In this document: piece by piece, positions 12,355 through 24,135 of the stretch
Numbering within the stretch: position 1 is the stretch's first letter
Layout of the letters: every line of letters starts with the position of its first letter
Assembly (NCBI GenBank): GCA_021030915.1
Contig: JAGEMR010000149.1
Location: forward strand, 1-64,000
Length of the DNA stretch: 64,000 nucleotides
Reading direction: 5' to 3'
DNA from: Astrothelium macrocarpum
Lineage: Eukaryota; Ascomycota; Dothideomycetes; Trypetheliales; Trypetheliaceae
Program-made: the position numbers and the translations under genes
The notes under the pieces: model-generated
The model's input: the letters and a program-made list of their open reading frames with translations, nothing else
The model's database searches: none
Told to the model about the DNA's origin: nothing

Positions 12355-14518
12355 GGAGTGCGCCCCAGGTCCCGCACAGCCCTAGGTCGCGCACACCTCG
12401 AAATTTGATCCACCAGTTGATTTTAATAATTAATTACTCCATCAATATGGATCCAATAAAGGCAGTATTTGAAACAGCGAATATATTGAAAATTTTTAAT
12501 TATTTTCAAATAATAAAATTATATAGAATTGAATATTCAATATTATCACGTTATTATAAAGATATTATCAATAACAAATCTGAAATTTATCAAAATAAAT
12601 TAATCAAATTTCCAAAATATCAATAATTTATTCTAATTTAATAAATAAATATATTTACGATTCATGATATTTTATTTATTATTCGAATAATATAAAATTT
12701 TATTATTAAAATTAATAAAAAAAATATTAAAAAGAATTGAATATATTATTTTATATATAATTATAAAAAAAAATTAATATTAATATTTTTTATATCTTTT
12801 AATTTTTAATAAAAAAAATAGATAATTATAAATAATTTCAATTTTATTTTAATATAATATTTATTATTCAAAAATATTATTATATTATTAATATTTTATT
12901 AAATAAATTTAAAAATTGTAAAATATCGAATCATTTTATATAATATATGAAATATAAATAAAAAAATTTTTATTATTAATCAAATTTTAAAATATCGTTA
13001 TATATTTAATAGAATAATTTATAAATAAAATCTTTTAAAAAAATCAGATTTAAATAATTCTTATTCATGAATTATTATTTTTATCATTATATTAATAATT
13101 GATGAAATATTTTTTTTTTATTATTTATAATATTTAATTTAATTTTATATAAAATTTATGATTTTAAAATATAAATTCGGTTATTTATAATTATAATTTT
13201 ATATATTTTTTATCAGATTAAATAAATAATGAAATTAAATATAATTGATTTATTGAAATTTTTAAAAAAAATATCAAAAATAGAATAAATAATGATTTTA
13301 AATAAAAATTATTTATAATCAATAATCATGAATTTTATTTTATTATAAAATTTTTCAATTTTTATCATAAATAATATATTTTTATTATTATTTATTTTTT
13401 TTATTTTATATATCAATTTTAATTATTAAATATGAATTTATTCAGATTTTTGATAGAATATTATAATATTAAATTAAATAATTAATTTCAATATTCTTTT
13501 ATTATATTATTATTTAATAAAATTAATTTCTTTTTATTATTTTGAATAATATTTGAAAAAATATTTATAATAAAAAATATTATCAATAAATGATTCAAAA
13601 TAAATTTTTATTTATTTAATTTATTTTAAATATTCGATTAATTCAATATATATTAGATCAAATTATATTTAAAATGATTTTTAAATTCAGATTTTTCAAA
13701 TTAAATCAATATAAAATAATAAAAATAATTTTATAAAAAATTTAATTTTAAATTAAATATAATTAAATGAAAAAAAATGAATATATAAAAAATATTTATT
13801 TTAAAATAAAATATAAATATTTTTTTTTCAGAATAAAGAATTTGAATTTTAAAAAAATATTTAAAAATTAAAAAAAATGATTAAATAAAAAAAAATAATT
13901 AAATATATTTAAAAAATATAATGATTCAAAATTTTATAATTTTAAAAAAATTATTCATATTCGAAAATTAGAATAATAAAAAAAAAAAATAAAAGAATTT
14001 CAAATTTAATAAAAAAAAATTCGTAAAATTCAATAATAAATTAATAAATAAATAAAAATTGAATTATAAATATAATAAAAATGTGATTATAAAAAAATTC
14101 AATAATAATAAAAGAAGATATAAATTATTTAAAAATAATAAAAATAAAAAATTATTGAATAATAAATAATGAATAAATAATTATAAATTGAATTTTATAA
14201 AAATAAATAAAATCAGTTAAATTAATAAAAAATATTTAAAAATATTTAAATTATTATATGAATAAATGAAAAAATTATAAATAAAATAAAAATATTTTTT
14301 AATTAAATTTATTCGAAAAAATTAAAACGAATATTATAATAATTTTTAAATTAAAAAAAATATCTCATTCAAAATTTATGAATTTGTATTATTGATCTAT
14401 TTAAATAAAATTATATAATTTGATATTGTTATTGAGATAATTGGGTTCGAATGTTTGGTGTTGAGAATTGATTCGAGTGTGCGCGACCTAGGGCTGTGCG
14501 GGACCTGGGGCGCACTCC
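12355..14518 (+). mobile_element. Fot1/pogo-type transposon, heavily RIP-degraded
   Basis: Perfect 42-bp inverted ends begin GGAGTGCGCCCCAGGTCCCG, and a TA duplication flanks both sides (12353-12354 and 14519-14520). Length is 2164 bp. At 12447 an ATG starts a frame MDPIKAVFETAN...YSILSRYYK, which matches the N-terminus of Fot1/pogo transposases (MDPI... then the helix-turn-helix). The rest is nearly pure A+T with stops throughout. The GC-rich ends are untouched although the interior is saturated. Confidence 0.88.
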
Positions 14519-14658
14519 TACCACGCATCGGGGTTGCCTATAATAAGATCCAGCCATGCAATGCGCGGCATTTTTCGCCATGAAAGTGCGATCGCACGAT
14601 CTATTTATTTGAGGCTGGGTAGGTAGGTTTATCTGAAAGATTTACTCTAAATACAGCA

Positions 14659-15102
14659 TCATAGGAGAGTTTCAGGAGATCGACGGGCGCGTTGTGCGTT
14701 TCATACACTAACTACAAAGTAACTAGTGTATAAGTTGTTTCCACAATGATATTTATCCAATCTTCCTTATTGCCTAGCCTAAGCTAGCCCTGGACTAGAA
14801 CCTGTTGCCCCGAGAAAAAACCTTGGAGTGCATCCACAATGTCTCCGATCATATGTCACCTGATCGCGAAGGTAGGTAATTCCACCATTATCGTCTTATC
14901 CACAGCATAACCAATTCAATCAATTCCATAATGTTTGTCCACAATTGGCCTAGCAGCGGGACCGTCAGCAGCTTTAGGAGTGGAGAAAGCTAGGTTGCCA
15001 AGCCTAAGGAGAAGAGATGAGAGGTGGGGGTGGTGGGATTCGAACCCACAACCAGCAGCTTTCTTGCTTTTGGTCGCCAGCAGCGCTCATAGGAGAGTTT
15101 CA
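14659..15102 (-). mobile_element. tRNA-derived SINE, copy 1, with target-site duplication
   Basis: A 412-bp body (14675-15086) is flanked by a perfect 16-bp direct repeat, TCATAGGAGAGTTTCA (14659-14674 and 15087-15102). Read on the minus strand, the head contains a tRNA-like T-arm/B box (GGGTTCGAATCCC near 15040-15052). An unrelated body follows, then a tail ending CGCGCCCGTCGATCTCC. It is about 20 bp shorter at its 5' head than copy 2 (30497-30905) and lacks the A box, so it is probably dead on arrival. Its right duplication covers the stop codon of the SDR gene at 15100-15992. Confidence 0.85.
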
Positions 15103-15992
15103 ATCTCCATCAACGTCCGTACTTTTAGAAATATGCTCGTATTTGGCTAGGTTGGCACGGTACTGTTTCAACTTGGTTGTCATTCGCGCGAACGCATCCG
15201 AACCCAGCACAATTCTCAGAGGCGGGTCTTTCATTATGGCCAGCTCGTACATTACGCGACCTGCCTTTGGCGGATCACCTGGTTGTGCACGTTTCATCGT
15301 CTTGACCAATTGATGTGGGTTGAGATGCGAATAGGCTGGGATTTTTCTATCCTGTATTGCAATCGAATCGAAGAAATTGGTTCTAGGAATATAAGGACTC
15401 TGTGCTTAGAGTATCAGAAAGTTGCTGCTAAGAATCCGTACCTGAATCCGCCAGGCTCAATACAAGTGAACTTGATATTCCACGCGGGATCCATCTCTTG
15501 CGAAATAGCCTCCGTAAAGCCTTCTACCGCCCATTTGGAAGCACAGTACATGCTCATTAATGGAACACCTCGCTGGCCACTCATGCTCGTCACCTGCTGG
15601 ATAGTTCCGCCAGGCGGTTTCTGGTCGCGCATGAGCTGAATTGCAGCACGAGTCAAATCGAGTACACCAAAAAAGTTCACATCCATCGCTCGGTGGATCT
15701 CAACCTCGCTAAGTTCCTCGAAGACTCCTGCCAGCCCATGGCCTGCATTATTTACCAGCACATCAATGCGACCAAAGGTGTCAAGTGCCCTGTGCAGCGC
15801 GGCTGCGATGCCTACTTGGTCGGTGTATTCGAGGGCCAGAGGTAGGTAATTCTGCGGAGACGTGCCCGTGAACTGAAGTAACTCAACTTTGCGGGCGGTC
15901 GCTACGACAACATCCCCCCGATTGAGTACTTCCTGCGCGTAGGCACGTCCAAGGCCAGTGGAAGCGGCACTGATGAAGAAGACTTTTGGCAT
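15100..15992 (-). CDS. Short-chain dehydrogenase/reductase (SDR)
   Basis: Complement of 15100-15397 and 15442-15992, 282 residues. The N-terminal loop ISAASTGLGRA is a variant TGxxxGxG cofactor motif. It is followed by DVLVNNAGHG, an SMSGQRG block with the catalytic Ser, and YCASKWAVEGF with Tyr and Lys. The C-terminal half continues after a 44-nt intron whose acceptor I set at CACAGAG so that the frame reads through to HLNPHQLVKTMKRAQPGDPPKA, a common tail of this SDR group. It is the first gene inside the SINE-bracketed block, so it may act on a 6-MSA-derived intermediate; the substrate is unknown. Its stop codon sits inside the SINE target-site duplication, so the insertion spared the protein. 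Confidence 0.88.
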
Positions 15993-16677
15993 TGTGTCTG
16001 TTTCGCTTGACTAGGCACAAGGTTCAGGGGGCGTCATCCCAGACCATTTGATAAAAGGCATTTTCAGCCCCTCTCGCATCAGAACGTCTATTACGCATGC
16101 CTTGGATTGTCTCACTGTTTACTGAAATGTTGATAGAGCTGTAGCGAGGGTACGTCAGCGGCACGCTAGGGACGTCAGGCTATCAATAGTGGGGGCTGCA
16201 GCTTGCATTAGTGCGGCACCACACCCGGGAAAATCTTCAAAGAATCCCTTAGAAACTTTGCCGAGCTACCGTTCATCAATTGGATTTCGTCATACGTTTG
16301 AAGTCGGTCAATTTTTGATCCACTCATGAAATGCATGTCAAGTCATCAGATGCAGTCAGTTGCTGCATGGAGTACATTCCTGTCTTGTTTGGGCGACTGA
16401 CCTTTTGGGAACTCCGAAACTCCTTTCGGTTAGGTTCTCCCTTTTGGGCAAAATCTCTCCAACTCCTTGGGAGAGGTCCGTCCCTCGATTTAGATCCATC
16501 ACAGCTGTAAGGGCCCGCATCTCGGAGACTTAATGCTGGTGCCAGGCCAAATGAAATAAGTCAGCAGACGAAATCGCAGCGAATGTTCAGCACCGAGCCT
16601 GTTCACCATTCTACTTTTGCTTCTCAAGAATTTCCTTTGCGCGTCTTCTGCATCAACCCTTGTGTACTCTCTTCAAG
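15993..16677. promoter_or_regulatory. Divergent intergenic region between SDR and SnoaL-like gene
   Basis: About 690 bp separates the two start codons, so it must hold both promoters. No TATA box or palindromic C6-factor site is convincing by eye. No open frame of note. Confidence 0.4.
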
Positions 16678-17121
16678 ATGGCAACAGACGCCGTTGAAGT
16701 AGTCAAACAGGTCCTCGCAAGCACGACAGATCTCGAGGCTATGGCCAAAGTCGTAACGCCCGATGCTACCTATGTCTCCGTGACATTTGACAATCCTGAA
16801 TTGAAAAGGGTCCCTCCTTGGGTAGGGACGCATCCCAGAGAAGGTCCAGCCGCAATATGTTCAACTTTCGGCGGCGTAGATCAATTCTGGGAAATCAAAG
16901 ACTTCCAGCCTCAGACTTTTCTTGGCTCTGGGGAAGATGTCGCGGTCTTCGGTGCAATGACGTACAAGTCCAGAACCGTTGGCAAGACCATGACATCGCC
17001 GTTCGGAATTCATGCCCGAGTACAGAATGGCAAACTGACGTACATGATGTTTCTAGAAGATAGCTTTGCAACGGCGAAGTCTTTCCGCAGAGGTGGCTGG
17101 TGGACAGTAGGTACGAAGTGA
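16678..17121 (+). CDS. Small NTF2/SnoaL-like fold protein
   Basis: A single exon encodes 147 residues from ATG 16678; the frame extends six codons upstream without an ATG. The pattern of an N-terminal helix (VEVVKQVLASTTDLEAMAKVVTPDATYVSV), a short conserved middle (EIKDFQPQTFLGSGEDVAVFGAMTYKSRTVGKTM) and a C-terminal strand pair fits the NTF2-like superfamily (SnoaL and limonene-epoxide-hydrolase folds). Such proteins often act as cyclases or isomerases in polyketide clusters. It stands between the SDR and the decarboxylase remnant of the 6-MSA-type cluster. Fold assignment is by pattern, and I cannot name the reaction. Confidence 0.75.
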   Translation: MATDAVEVVKQVLASTTDLEAMAKVVTPDATYVSVTFDNPELKRVPPWVGTHPREGPAAICSTFGGVDQFWEIKDFQPQTFLGSGEDVAVFGAMTYKSRTVGKTMTSPFGIHARVQNGKLTYMMFLEDSFATAKSFRRGGWWTVGTK

Positions 17122-17433
17122 TCCTAAAGGTGGGGAGGTGATAGCGTAAGAAGAGAAAAAGTTAACAACAATGGGTCCGACCGCTGACTAATTAGTGGTG
17201 GGGAAAGGGGCTACAAATGGAACCTAACTGATGGCTCATCATCCTACGAACAAATATATCATGTACTTATTTTCTATGCGCACAAGTGTTGAGAGATGCT
17301 GTCCGGAATTCGGATGAATTGGGTCCACTCTCATGCAAGTCTACCGATTCAAATGACAGTATATCTACAAAGCCATTTGCCCTCTTTTTGGCACCACTTC
17401 CAATCCTAGAAACTTCTATTCAATTCTTTCGTA
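17122..17433. other. Short intergenic region
   Basis: About 310 bp upstream of the decarboxylase remnant, carrying its promoter if any. No other signal seen. Confidence 0.4.
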
Positions 17434-18452
17434 ATGTTGAAGATTGATGTTCACCACCATTTCTACCCGCCAGCCATGGTGGCAGGTAAGCCGTGGATAT
17501 CATTCACGTCGCGTCTAAGAAAGCATCTGTTAACCTCTCCACCGTCAGCTATTGAAAGAGCCGGTGGTGATCCCTCCGGATGGTACATTCCACCATGGAC
17601 TCTGGATCTGGATCAAGAAATTGGCAACCTCATTGGTGTTGAATCTGCCATTCTCTCTGTTACGGCACCGGGGCCCTGCATCGAAAAAGATCCCACAAGA
17701 GCGGCTGCTTTGGCTCGCGAGTGCAATCAATACGCCGCTGGGCTTCGTGATCAGAAGAGTGCGGGATATGGTTTCCTCGCCTCCTTACCATCGCTTTTCG
17801 ATACGCAGAGGGTCTTGGAGGAGATTATCTATTCGTTTAATGTGCTTAAAGCTGACGGGGTAACGCTGTATACGAGGTACGGATCGGGTCACTCCTACCT
17901 TGGTCACGAGGCTTTCAAACCGATTTGGACAGTGCTGAATGAGCAAATGCGGTAGTCTTCATTCATCCTACCCACGCTGTTGATAATCAGTTGATCAATC
18001 AGTGGATGTCACAACCTACAATTGACTATCCCTACGAGACTGGTTGTGCGGCCATGGACATGATTACCAGTGGAGTTGTTCACGACTCTTCCCCCTGTAA
18101 GATTATTCTCTCCCACGCTGGAGGAACATTGCCATATCTCGTCTATCGTGCGGCGATTGTGCTACCATTGTTGCCTAATTCACCAGGCTTCAGCTGAGAA
18201 CAGATTGTAGAACAAGCGAGAGAGTTCTACTTCGATACAGCCATCTCTGCGAATCCCATCACCTTGAAGACCCTATTTGACTTCGTTAAACTAGATCACG
18301 TCCTCTTTGGCTCGGATTTTCCGGATGCACCAAAAGATGCAATTGTATACTTCACCGAAGCCTTGGACAAATATCCGCTCTCTGAAAGCACTCGCAGGAA
18401 CGTGAGATATGAGGCGGCGTTAGAATTATTTCCGCGGCTGAAGCAAGGCTAG
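17434..18452 (+). pseudogene. 6-MSA decarboxylase-like amidohydrolase, disrupted
   Basis: The N-terminus has the metal-binding MLKIDVHHHFYPP motif of the ACMSD/amidohydrolase-2 family. Further on come VVFIHPTHAVDN, ILSHAGGTLPYL and VLFGSDFPDAP, the His and Asp metal ligands. The order and spacing match PatG/YanB-type 6-methylsalicylate decarboxylases, which make m-cresol in patulin and yanuthone synthesis. A 63-nt intron (17486-17548) removes an in-frame segment. Two lesions break the gene: a one-base frameshift near 17951-17953, just before the FIHPTH motif, and an in-frame TGA at 18195-18197; homologous sequence continues after each. The placement next to a 6-MSA synthase supports the assignment. 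Either it is a recent pseudogene or both sites are assembly errors. Confidence 0.82.
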
Positions 18453-19642
18453 CTCAGTGATAAGCGGAGGAGGCTGTTCAACTGGCTCTCCAATGAACTC
18501 CATAAGCCATGCTTAGGTACAACTTGATTCAGATCTACGATTGGGTTAGTTCTGGTTAGAAAGCTGCCAGTTTTCCACGGCGAGATACTCAGAAATAATT
18601 GATATGTACATTTTGGTAGCAACATGCATAATGCGTCGCGAATGCGTCCCTGGCGGCGCTGAGAGATGATGACTGTTGAGCACATAAACGAGCCAGCTGC
18701 ATTGAGTGAGTCCGAAAACGAGTCAGCATTACAGATCACCGGAGTTCCTCAAAGGGAAATCAAGCTCACTACTGATTCTTACATTACCAGACTCTGCTCG
18801 CCTTTTCGGGGGGGAAGCATGCATGGCCTTACAGCAACGTTCTCGAGTAGAGAGTTTTGGAGAACTCGGGTCTAGCTTGAAGGAGAACACCATATTGGAA
18901 GGTAAGAACGGCTTTCGCGAGCTGAGATTTCTTGGTGTTAGTCTCGAAGAAAAGATGTCTACCGATCGGGTCAAGTAAAGAGTGAGTATCAAGTGAAATG
19001 TGTGGCAGAATATCTATCTGATGGTTTGATCCTGAAGGCCCGAATCTCGAAGGAGAGATCAGAGTTCAAAAGTCTAAGAATAGAGAGCCTTTGTTCTATA
19101 CGCATGAAACAGCAATATCAATTACAACTGATGAGAGCAGCAGATATGAGTACCTAGACTCATAACGTCCCGAATCTGAATATCAAACTCGTTGAGTTAT
19201 TAAAGAAAGTAACTAGGAAGCTTAGCTAGGTACGAAGGAACACATGAGACCCGCTTGAATAGCGTCATTACGTAAGATATCATCAGCAGCAGCTTCCAAT
19301 TTCAACACAACGCAGGATAGCTGATGCTAATGCATGAATCCAGGAAGTTGATCGGTGTCAGTCCCTCGCTAATGGCCTCATTTTCAATCTTATGCGAAGG
19401 AAGGGTTGTATACAATCAAGATTTCTTTATCACCGCCCTCAAAGACAAGTAATTGTTAATACCGCTTTTATAATTGCTTTATCCTTTTAGCGGGGTAGTG
19501 CGGCAGGACAACTCGGTAGAGCCTGAATGTCTTCCCGTTTCCCTCCAAAGCTTGATACTTTCCTAATCGCTGCCTTACAGTTTAGTTGCGCAGTAAATAC
19601 CTGTTGAATTACCGACGGAGAAACAGAAACAAGTACTTGAGG
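18453..19642. other. Intergenic region, nothing recognised
   Basis: About 1.2 kb between the decarboxylase remnant and the P450. Short open frames on both strands lack motifs. The last few hundred bases presumably hold the P450 promoter; no clear element was seen. Confidence 0.4.
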
Positions 19643-21443
19643 ATGTTGAATTCACTTATTGTCCCTCTCTTAGGTGCTGCTCTATTTTTAGCTTTGATGA
19701 TATATGGCGCGCTTACGAATGGCCATCGAAGTCGTCTTATGCCTCCTGGTATGAACAACTTCTGCTCGTCTCATTTGCGAAGATACTTATTTAAATCAGG
19801 ACCACCGACCCTTCCATTTATAGGAAATGCACTTCAAATTCCAACTCAGTATACTCACATAAAGTAAGATTTCTTCTACGTGCAGACTGGAGGCGACTAT
19901 CTAATTGCTTTACCGGTTAGATTCACGGAATGGGCCCGCAAATATGGCGGTATCTATATGCTCAAACTTAGAAACAGCAATATGACCGTCATCACCGACC
20001 GGCGACTAGTAAAAGAAGTTATCGACCGCAAAAGTGGCATCTATAGCCACCGACCACCGTCATTTGTTTCCCATGATCTTATCACAAAGGGGGATCACTT
20101 GCTAGTGATGCACTATGGGAGCCAATGGAGGACGTTTCGGAGGCTGATCCATCAACATCTGATGGAGTCTATGGTAGACAGTGAACACCTGGCCATCGTC
20201 AATGCCGAAGCTACTCAGTTAGTTCATGACTATCTACAAGATCCCAAAAACCACATGCTACATCCAAAGCGTTATAGTAATAGCATCACTAACTCTATTG
20301 GTACCTCTCTTCTGCTTCAAAATTGCGCCAGGATGCTAATTACGGCCATAGTATATGGGATTCGTACTGCCACTATTCATGGGTCTAATATGAATCGGCT
20401 GTATAAGCTTATGGAGACATGGTCCGCAATTATGGAAACTGGAGCGACGCCTCCTGTCGATGTCTTCCCCTGGTTAAAGTATCTACCTCAATGGATGTTC
20501 AACAACTACGTCGACCGTGCCAAGGGTATCGGTCATCAGATGGAGACCCTTTACAGCGATATCTTGAAGAAAGTTATCAAGCGTCGGGAAGGCGGTCAAC
20601 GATTAGGTACATTCATGGATCGGGTTCTTGACAGCCAAGGAAAGCATCAACTACCCTGGCACCAGCTATGCTTCATTGGTGGAGTCCTACACGAAGGCGG
20701 TAGCGATACCAGTTCTAGCTTGACAATTGCCATTGTTCAAGCATTGACGCTGTATCCGGAAGTCCAGCGTAAGGCTCATGCTGAGATTGATGCGATCGTG
20801 GGGCATGATCGATCTCCAACCTGGGAGAATCTCGAACAGTTGCAGTATATCAATATGATTGTGAAGGAGGGTCACCGATGGCGACCAATTCTGCCGCTCT
20901 GCTTTCCTCACGCAGTGGGTCAAGGTAAGTCACAGCAAGATTTCTACACGATCTGGCAATTAAATACTCATTTTTCCATCAACAGACGACTGGGTCGATG
21001 GAAAATTCCTTCCTAAGGGTACTACTGTGATCATCAACACATGGGGCATGCATATGGATCCATCGCAGTCCCATGATCCAGAACATTTCATTCCCGAACG
21101 ATACGCGTCCCACCGATCATTGGCGCCAGAATATGCGGTCGGCAAATGGGAAGAACGAGACCACTACGGGTATGGTGTCGGAAGGCGCATTTGTCCAGGA
21201 ATCCACCTAGCGGAGCGCAACATGTTCCTGGCTATCGCCAAGCTTCTATGGGCGTTCCACTTTGAACGCGGCGAGGGTCCATTGGACCCGGATCCTGTGA
21301 CAGGATATCATCACGGATTCTTGTATTGCGCCAAGGACTATGATGTAAAACCTATCATTCGTAACGACGCTATCCGTGAGACATTGGGACGGGAGTATGA
21401 GATGGCGCAGAGAGACGTATTCTCGCGATTTGCTGAGGGTTGA
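19643..21443 (+). CDS. Cytochrome P450, m-cresol hydroxylase (CYP619) type
   Basis: Five exons (19643-19748, 19800-19863, 19921-20300, 20352-20924, 20986-21443) encode 526 residues. The frame starts with a membrane anchor (LIVPLLGAALFLALMIYGAL) and, after intron 1, the proline hinge PPGPPTLPFIGN. The I-helix reads EGGSDTSSS (oxygen-binding A/G-G-x-D-T). The ExxR motif is EGHR, and the heme loop is YGVGRRICPG with the cysteine ligand near residue 445. Intron 3 (20301-20351) is 51 nt without stops and could be missed by frame-only prediction. Sequence style and neighbours resemble PatH/YanC-like CYPs that hydroxylate m-cresol in the ER membrane. All motifs are intact, in contrast to the decarboxylase that should supply its substrate. 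Confidence 0.9.
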
Positions 21444-22360
21444 CTGATCTAGTTCTTTAATTCTTCTTATCGAGAGTCTACAGTTCGCTGAAAGGCACAG
21501 AATCACAAAGATGTAACATACAGTATCATGGTGTCCAATTGCGTTAACGATAGACCAAGATCCAATTTTAGCGCACGTCATTTTCCATCTATTGCTTAAT
21601 TGAAAAACTGGGAACCATTTCTGTAACATCAGAAGATGTCCCAGCTGGAAAACATCTGAAACTTGTGGCACACTGGGGTAAGGACTTTGTGGCCAGAAAA
21701 TAATGCAGCAGCCACAAAAAGGGTTGCTCTCAGGAACACTACAAGAATTTCTCTTTGATGCGTTTGGGTGATAGGCGCCATAAACATTCTTCAGGCGACA
21801 ATGAAGGATTATCAAAGGGGATAATCCGAGAGATCAAGGTTACCCAAAGAAAGAGGCGGCTCTTCGGAGTAACTCCGATTCCCCACTTTGAACCTGCTCC
21901 GAATTAGTGCAAGTGGCTAAAGATAAAATATTGTTATTGGCGTTATGGGTATTCCGAGCGGGAAGTTTTACCAAGTGAGTTCGTAATACTGTTGCTGTAT
22001 TGTTTGGGATACAGCATATGATGCTGAGGCATTACGAGAAAGTCATGCAGCATTTGGTTGGCCTCAGCTTCCTGTAGTTTCCAATGTTCTCTTTCACACT
22101 ACTTTTCCATGAGTTATTGAGGAATTAGCTTCTGAATCATTCGTCATCGCTCGCTGTATTGCCGGACCAGCAGGTGATCGTTTTGGGTGATCAGCTGCGA
22201 GACAAGGGAGACAGGCCGATGTGAGTAGATATTACTCCGCTTATCCAACAAATTTTTAATGAGCGTACGATCCGTTATGACGATAGTAGTGTTACGGTAT
22301 CTCTTTAGTGAGAAAATGCCGCCGTATTGCTCGGCCCGTTCCGTAGAACCTGTTTCTCTG
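21444..22360. other. Intergenic region, nothing recognised
   Basis: About 900 bp downstream of the P450. Open frames here are antisense or short and have no motif. No repeat was noticed. Confidence 0.4.
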
Positions 22361-22792
22361 TTAGATTCTAAGCAATAAATATGGTCCTCCTCCAGGAGAT
22401 ATCTGACTTGAAATGTGCGTCGGCTTTAGGGACTTGAAGCTCATTTCCAAAGATTGGAACTGTTGGAGGGCCTCATGACCTGAGTTAGGATTGGAAACTA
22501 TTATTGGTTGAGGAAAATGACCTGGCGGTAGAGAGGATGGCCTATGATCACTTTTGAACAGACTCCGAACGAAAAGGAGCAAGCTCGTAGCACTGGCGAA
22601 TGCAATGAGAGTGCGAAACAGAGAATTACCGCGAAATCTATTGTGGTTCACAATATTGGCCAGTGATGGGTGTTCCAGCAGATGGGCAGTCTGTGTGGTT
22701 TCGAAGAACATCGAAGACAATCTAAACCGCTTTGGCTCTACGGCGGTTTTCTGCACTTGAGGGTCCTGTTCAGTTGCAGGTGAGTATGACAT
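22361..22792 (-). CDS. Hypothetical single-pass membrane protein
   Basis: An open frame of 143 codons starts at ATG 22792. It has a charged N-terminus, one hydrophobic segment (TLIAFASATSLLLFVRSLF, about residue 65-83) and a proline-rich tail. No family is recognised. It could be the first exon of a larger gene or chance coding. It sits inside the 6-MSA-type block between the P450 and the cupin remnant. Confidence 0.3.
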   Translation of the reverse strand: MSYSPATEQDPQVQKTAVEPKRFRLSSMFFETTQTAHLLEHPSLANIVNHNRFRGNSLFRTLIAFASATSLLLFVRSLFKSDHRPSSLPPGHFPQPIIVSNPNSGHEALQQFQSLEMSFKSLKPTHISSQISPGGGPYLLLRI

Positions 22793-23294
22793 AATTCGGA
22801 CTTCCCAAAGGAGCTTCGGAGTGCTGTTCAGAGATCTGCGCTTCTGTTTCAGGCTGAGTACGATTTGCGGGGATTGGAATGACTCTACACACAAGCAAAG
22901 AATTACCGTGTTACTATTTTATTTAGGTGGGAGTTGATAGGAATTCTTACTAATACCGTTAGATGTAGTCATGTTCTCAGCAATCAGTAAATCGCTAGGT
23001 AGAGTGCTTTGCAGATATCGACACTTAGGTAGACCTATCCCTATGTGGTGCAGATCTGCTCTTTAATCTATTCCGATCCTGACTTTCATCGGCAGAGAAA
23101 TGACCGTTTACAGAAAGCTCAACCCTAGTGGCTTTACGGTCTGCTTCGCCATTAACATATCTATCATGCAGCCTTCTCAATTTAGACTCCTTTGCCTTAT
23201 CTAAATCTAGCGGCTTCGGCGACATGCCCACTGTCTATGGCTCAAATTCGGCATTAGTAGGTTTGCTGACTGGCTCAAGTCGGACTTGCTGGTC

Positions 23295-24135
23295 CTAAGA
23301 CTTCTCAGCCGCAAACGCATCGTGCACTAGATGGCGTTGGAAAAAGGAACCCTTCATTTTCGCCACGCAATAGTCCCAGTCAGTGGTATACTCCCTGAAG
23401 AAGGGCTTGTAACCCAATAAACCCCTAATCCATCTTCTGATAATTACATAACCTCAATATCCCACCTCTAGTTGAAACGGACACCACCACGGTACCGGTG
23501 TGTGGGCATCGCCACCATCCTGAATCTGAGCGACGAAAGGTTAACAGAAATGCATTGTGCTATTGGCAAAAGGTTCTACTTACTGCAAGAAACGGGATCC
23601 AATAAAGGCCTCTATTATGGAGAAGCGCATCATGCCAGTAGCAATACCAATGTTCAAAGAAAATACGGTCTAACTGGTCGTCTATACCACTGTCTGATGC
23701 ACTGAGATAGACCATCATCTTCTCGGGTGAGTCAGGGTGGATAAAGAAGCTTCCCGCCTTGACCGAAATCTCGCCGTACTCAGGTGTCACTGTTTTCACC
23801 TCGCCATTGATTTCGATCCCCATGATACCAGTTTCAATTTTGAAATATTCAGTCTGAAACTGGTGGAAATGCAGTAACGGTCCTTGCGGCCGCTCCGCAC
23901 TATTGATCGCTTTTGCAGATTGTCCGGGAAAGAACCCTCGACTGCATGGCGATAGGTTTGACTGAATAGAAAACATCGTCCAGGTGGAGGTTCAAGAATT
24001 CGGTCGTGAGTAGTCCGCCGAACCTGTCATTTACTGTCAGCTTTTAGATCCCAGGAGAAGAAGGATAAATGAGATTGCTGACTTGACGGTGGTTGTTTGA
24101 CCGGCTGAATTGTGATAAGGTACGAAGGGAGCCAT
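23295..24135 (-). pseudogene. Cupin-domain protein (dioxygenase-like), disrupted
   Basis: Starting at ATG 24135, exon 1 reads MAPFVPYHNSAGQTT. After an intron with a weak GTCAAG donor, the frame gives RILEPPPG and TYRHAVEGSFPDNL. At an A-run (23911-23914) the frame shifts by one base. The conserved cupin core continues: NSAERPQGPLLHFHQFQTEYFK, then YLSASDSGIDDQLDR and WYCYWHDALLHN. After a normal GTAAGT intron it reads IQDGGDAHTPVPWW. A TGA at 23454-23456 interrupts the last exon, although homologous-looking sequence runs on to 23295. The GPLLHFHQ..E..F pattern supplies metal ligands. Family members are secondary-metabolite cupin dioxygenases such as the one of the patulin cluster. It is divergent from the 6-MSA synthase. 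Confidence 0.8.

Noticed and set aside
15030..15090. tRNA gene on the minus strand (T-loop GGTTCGAATCC)
   Set aside because: No complete cloverleaf, no A box, no acceptor stem; the same body recurs at 30512-30890 with target-site duplications, so it is a SINE head.
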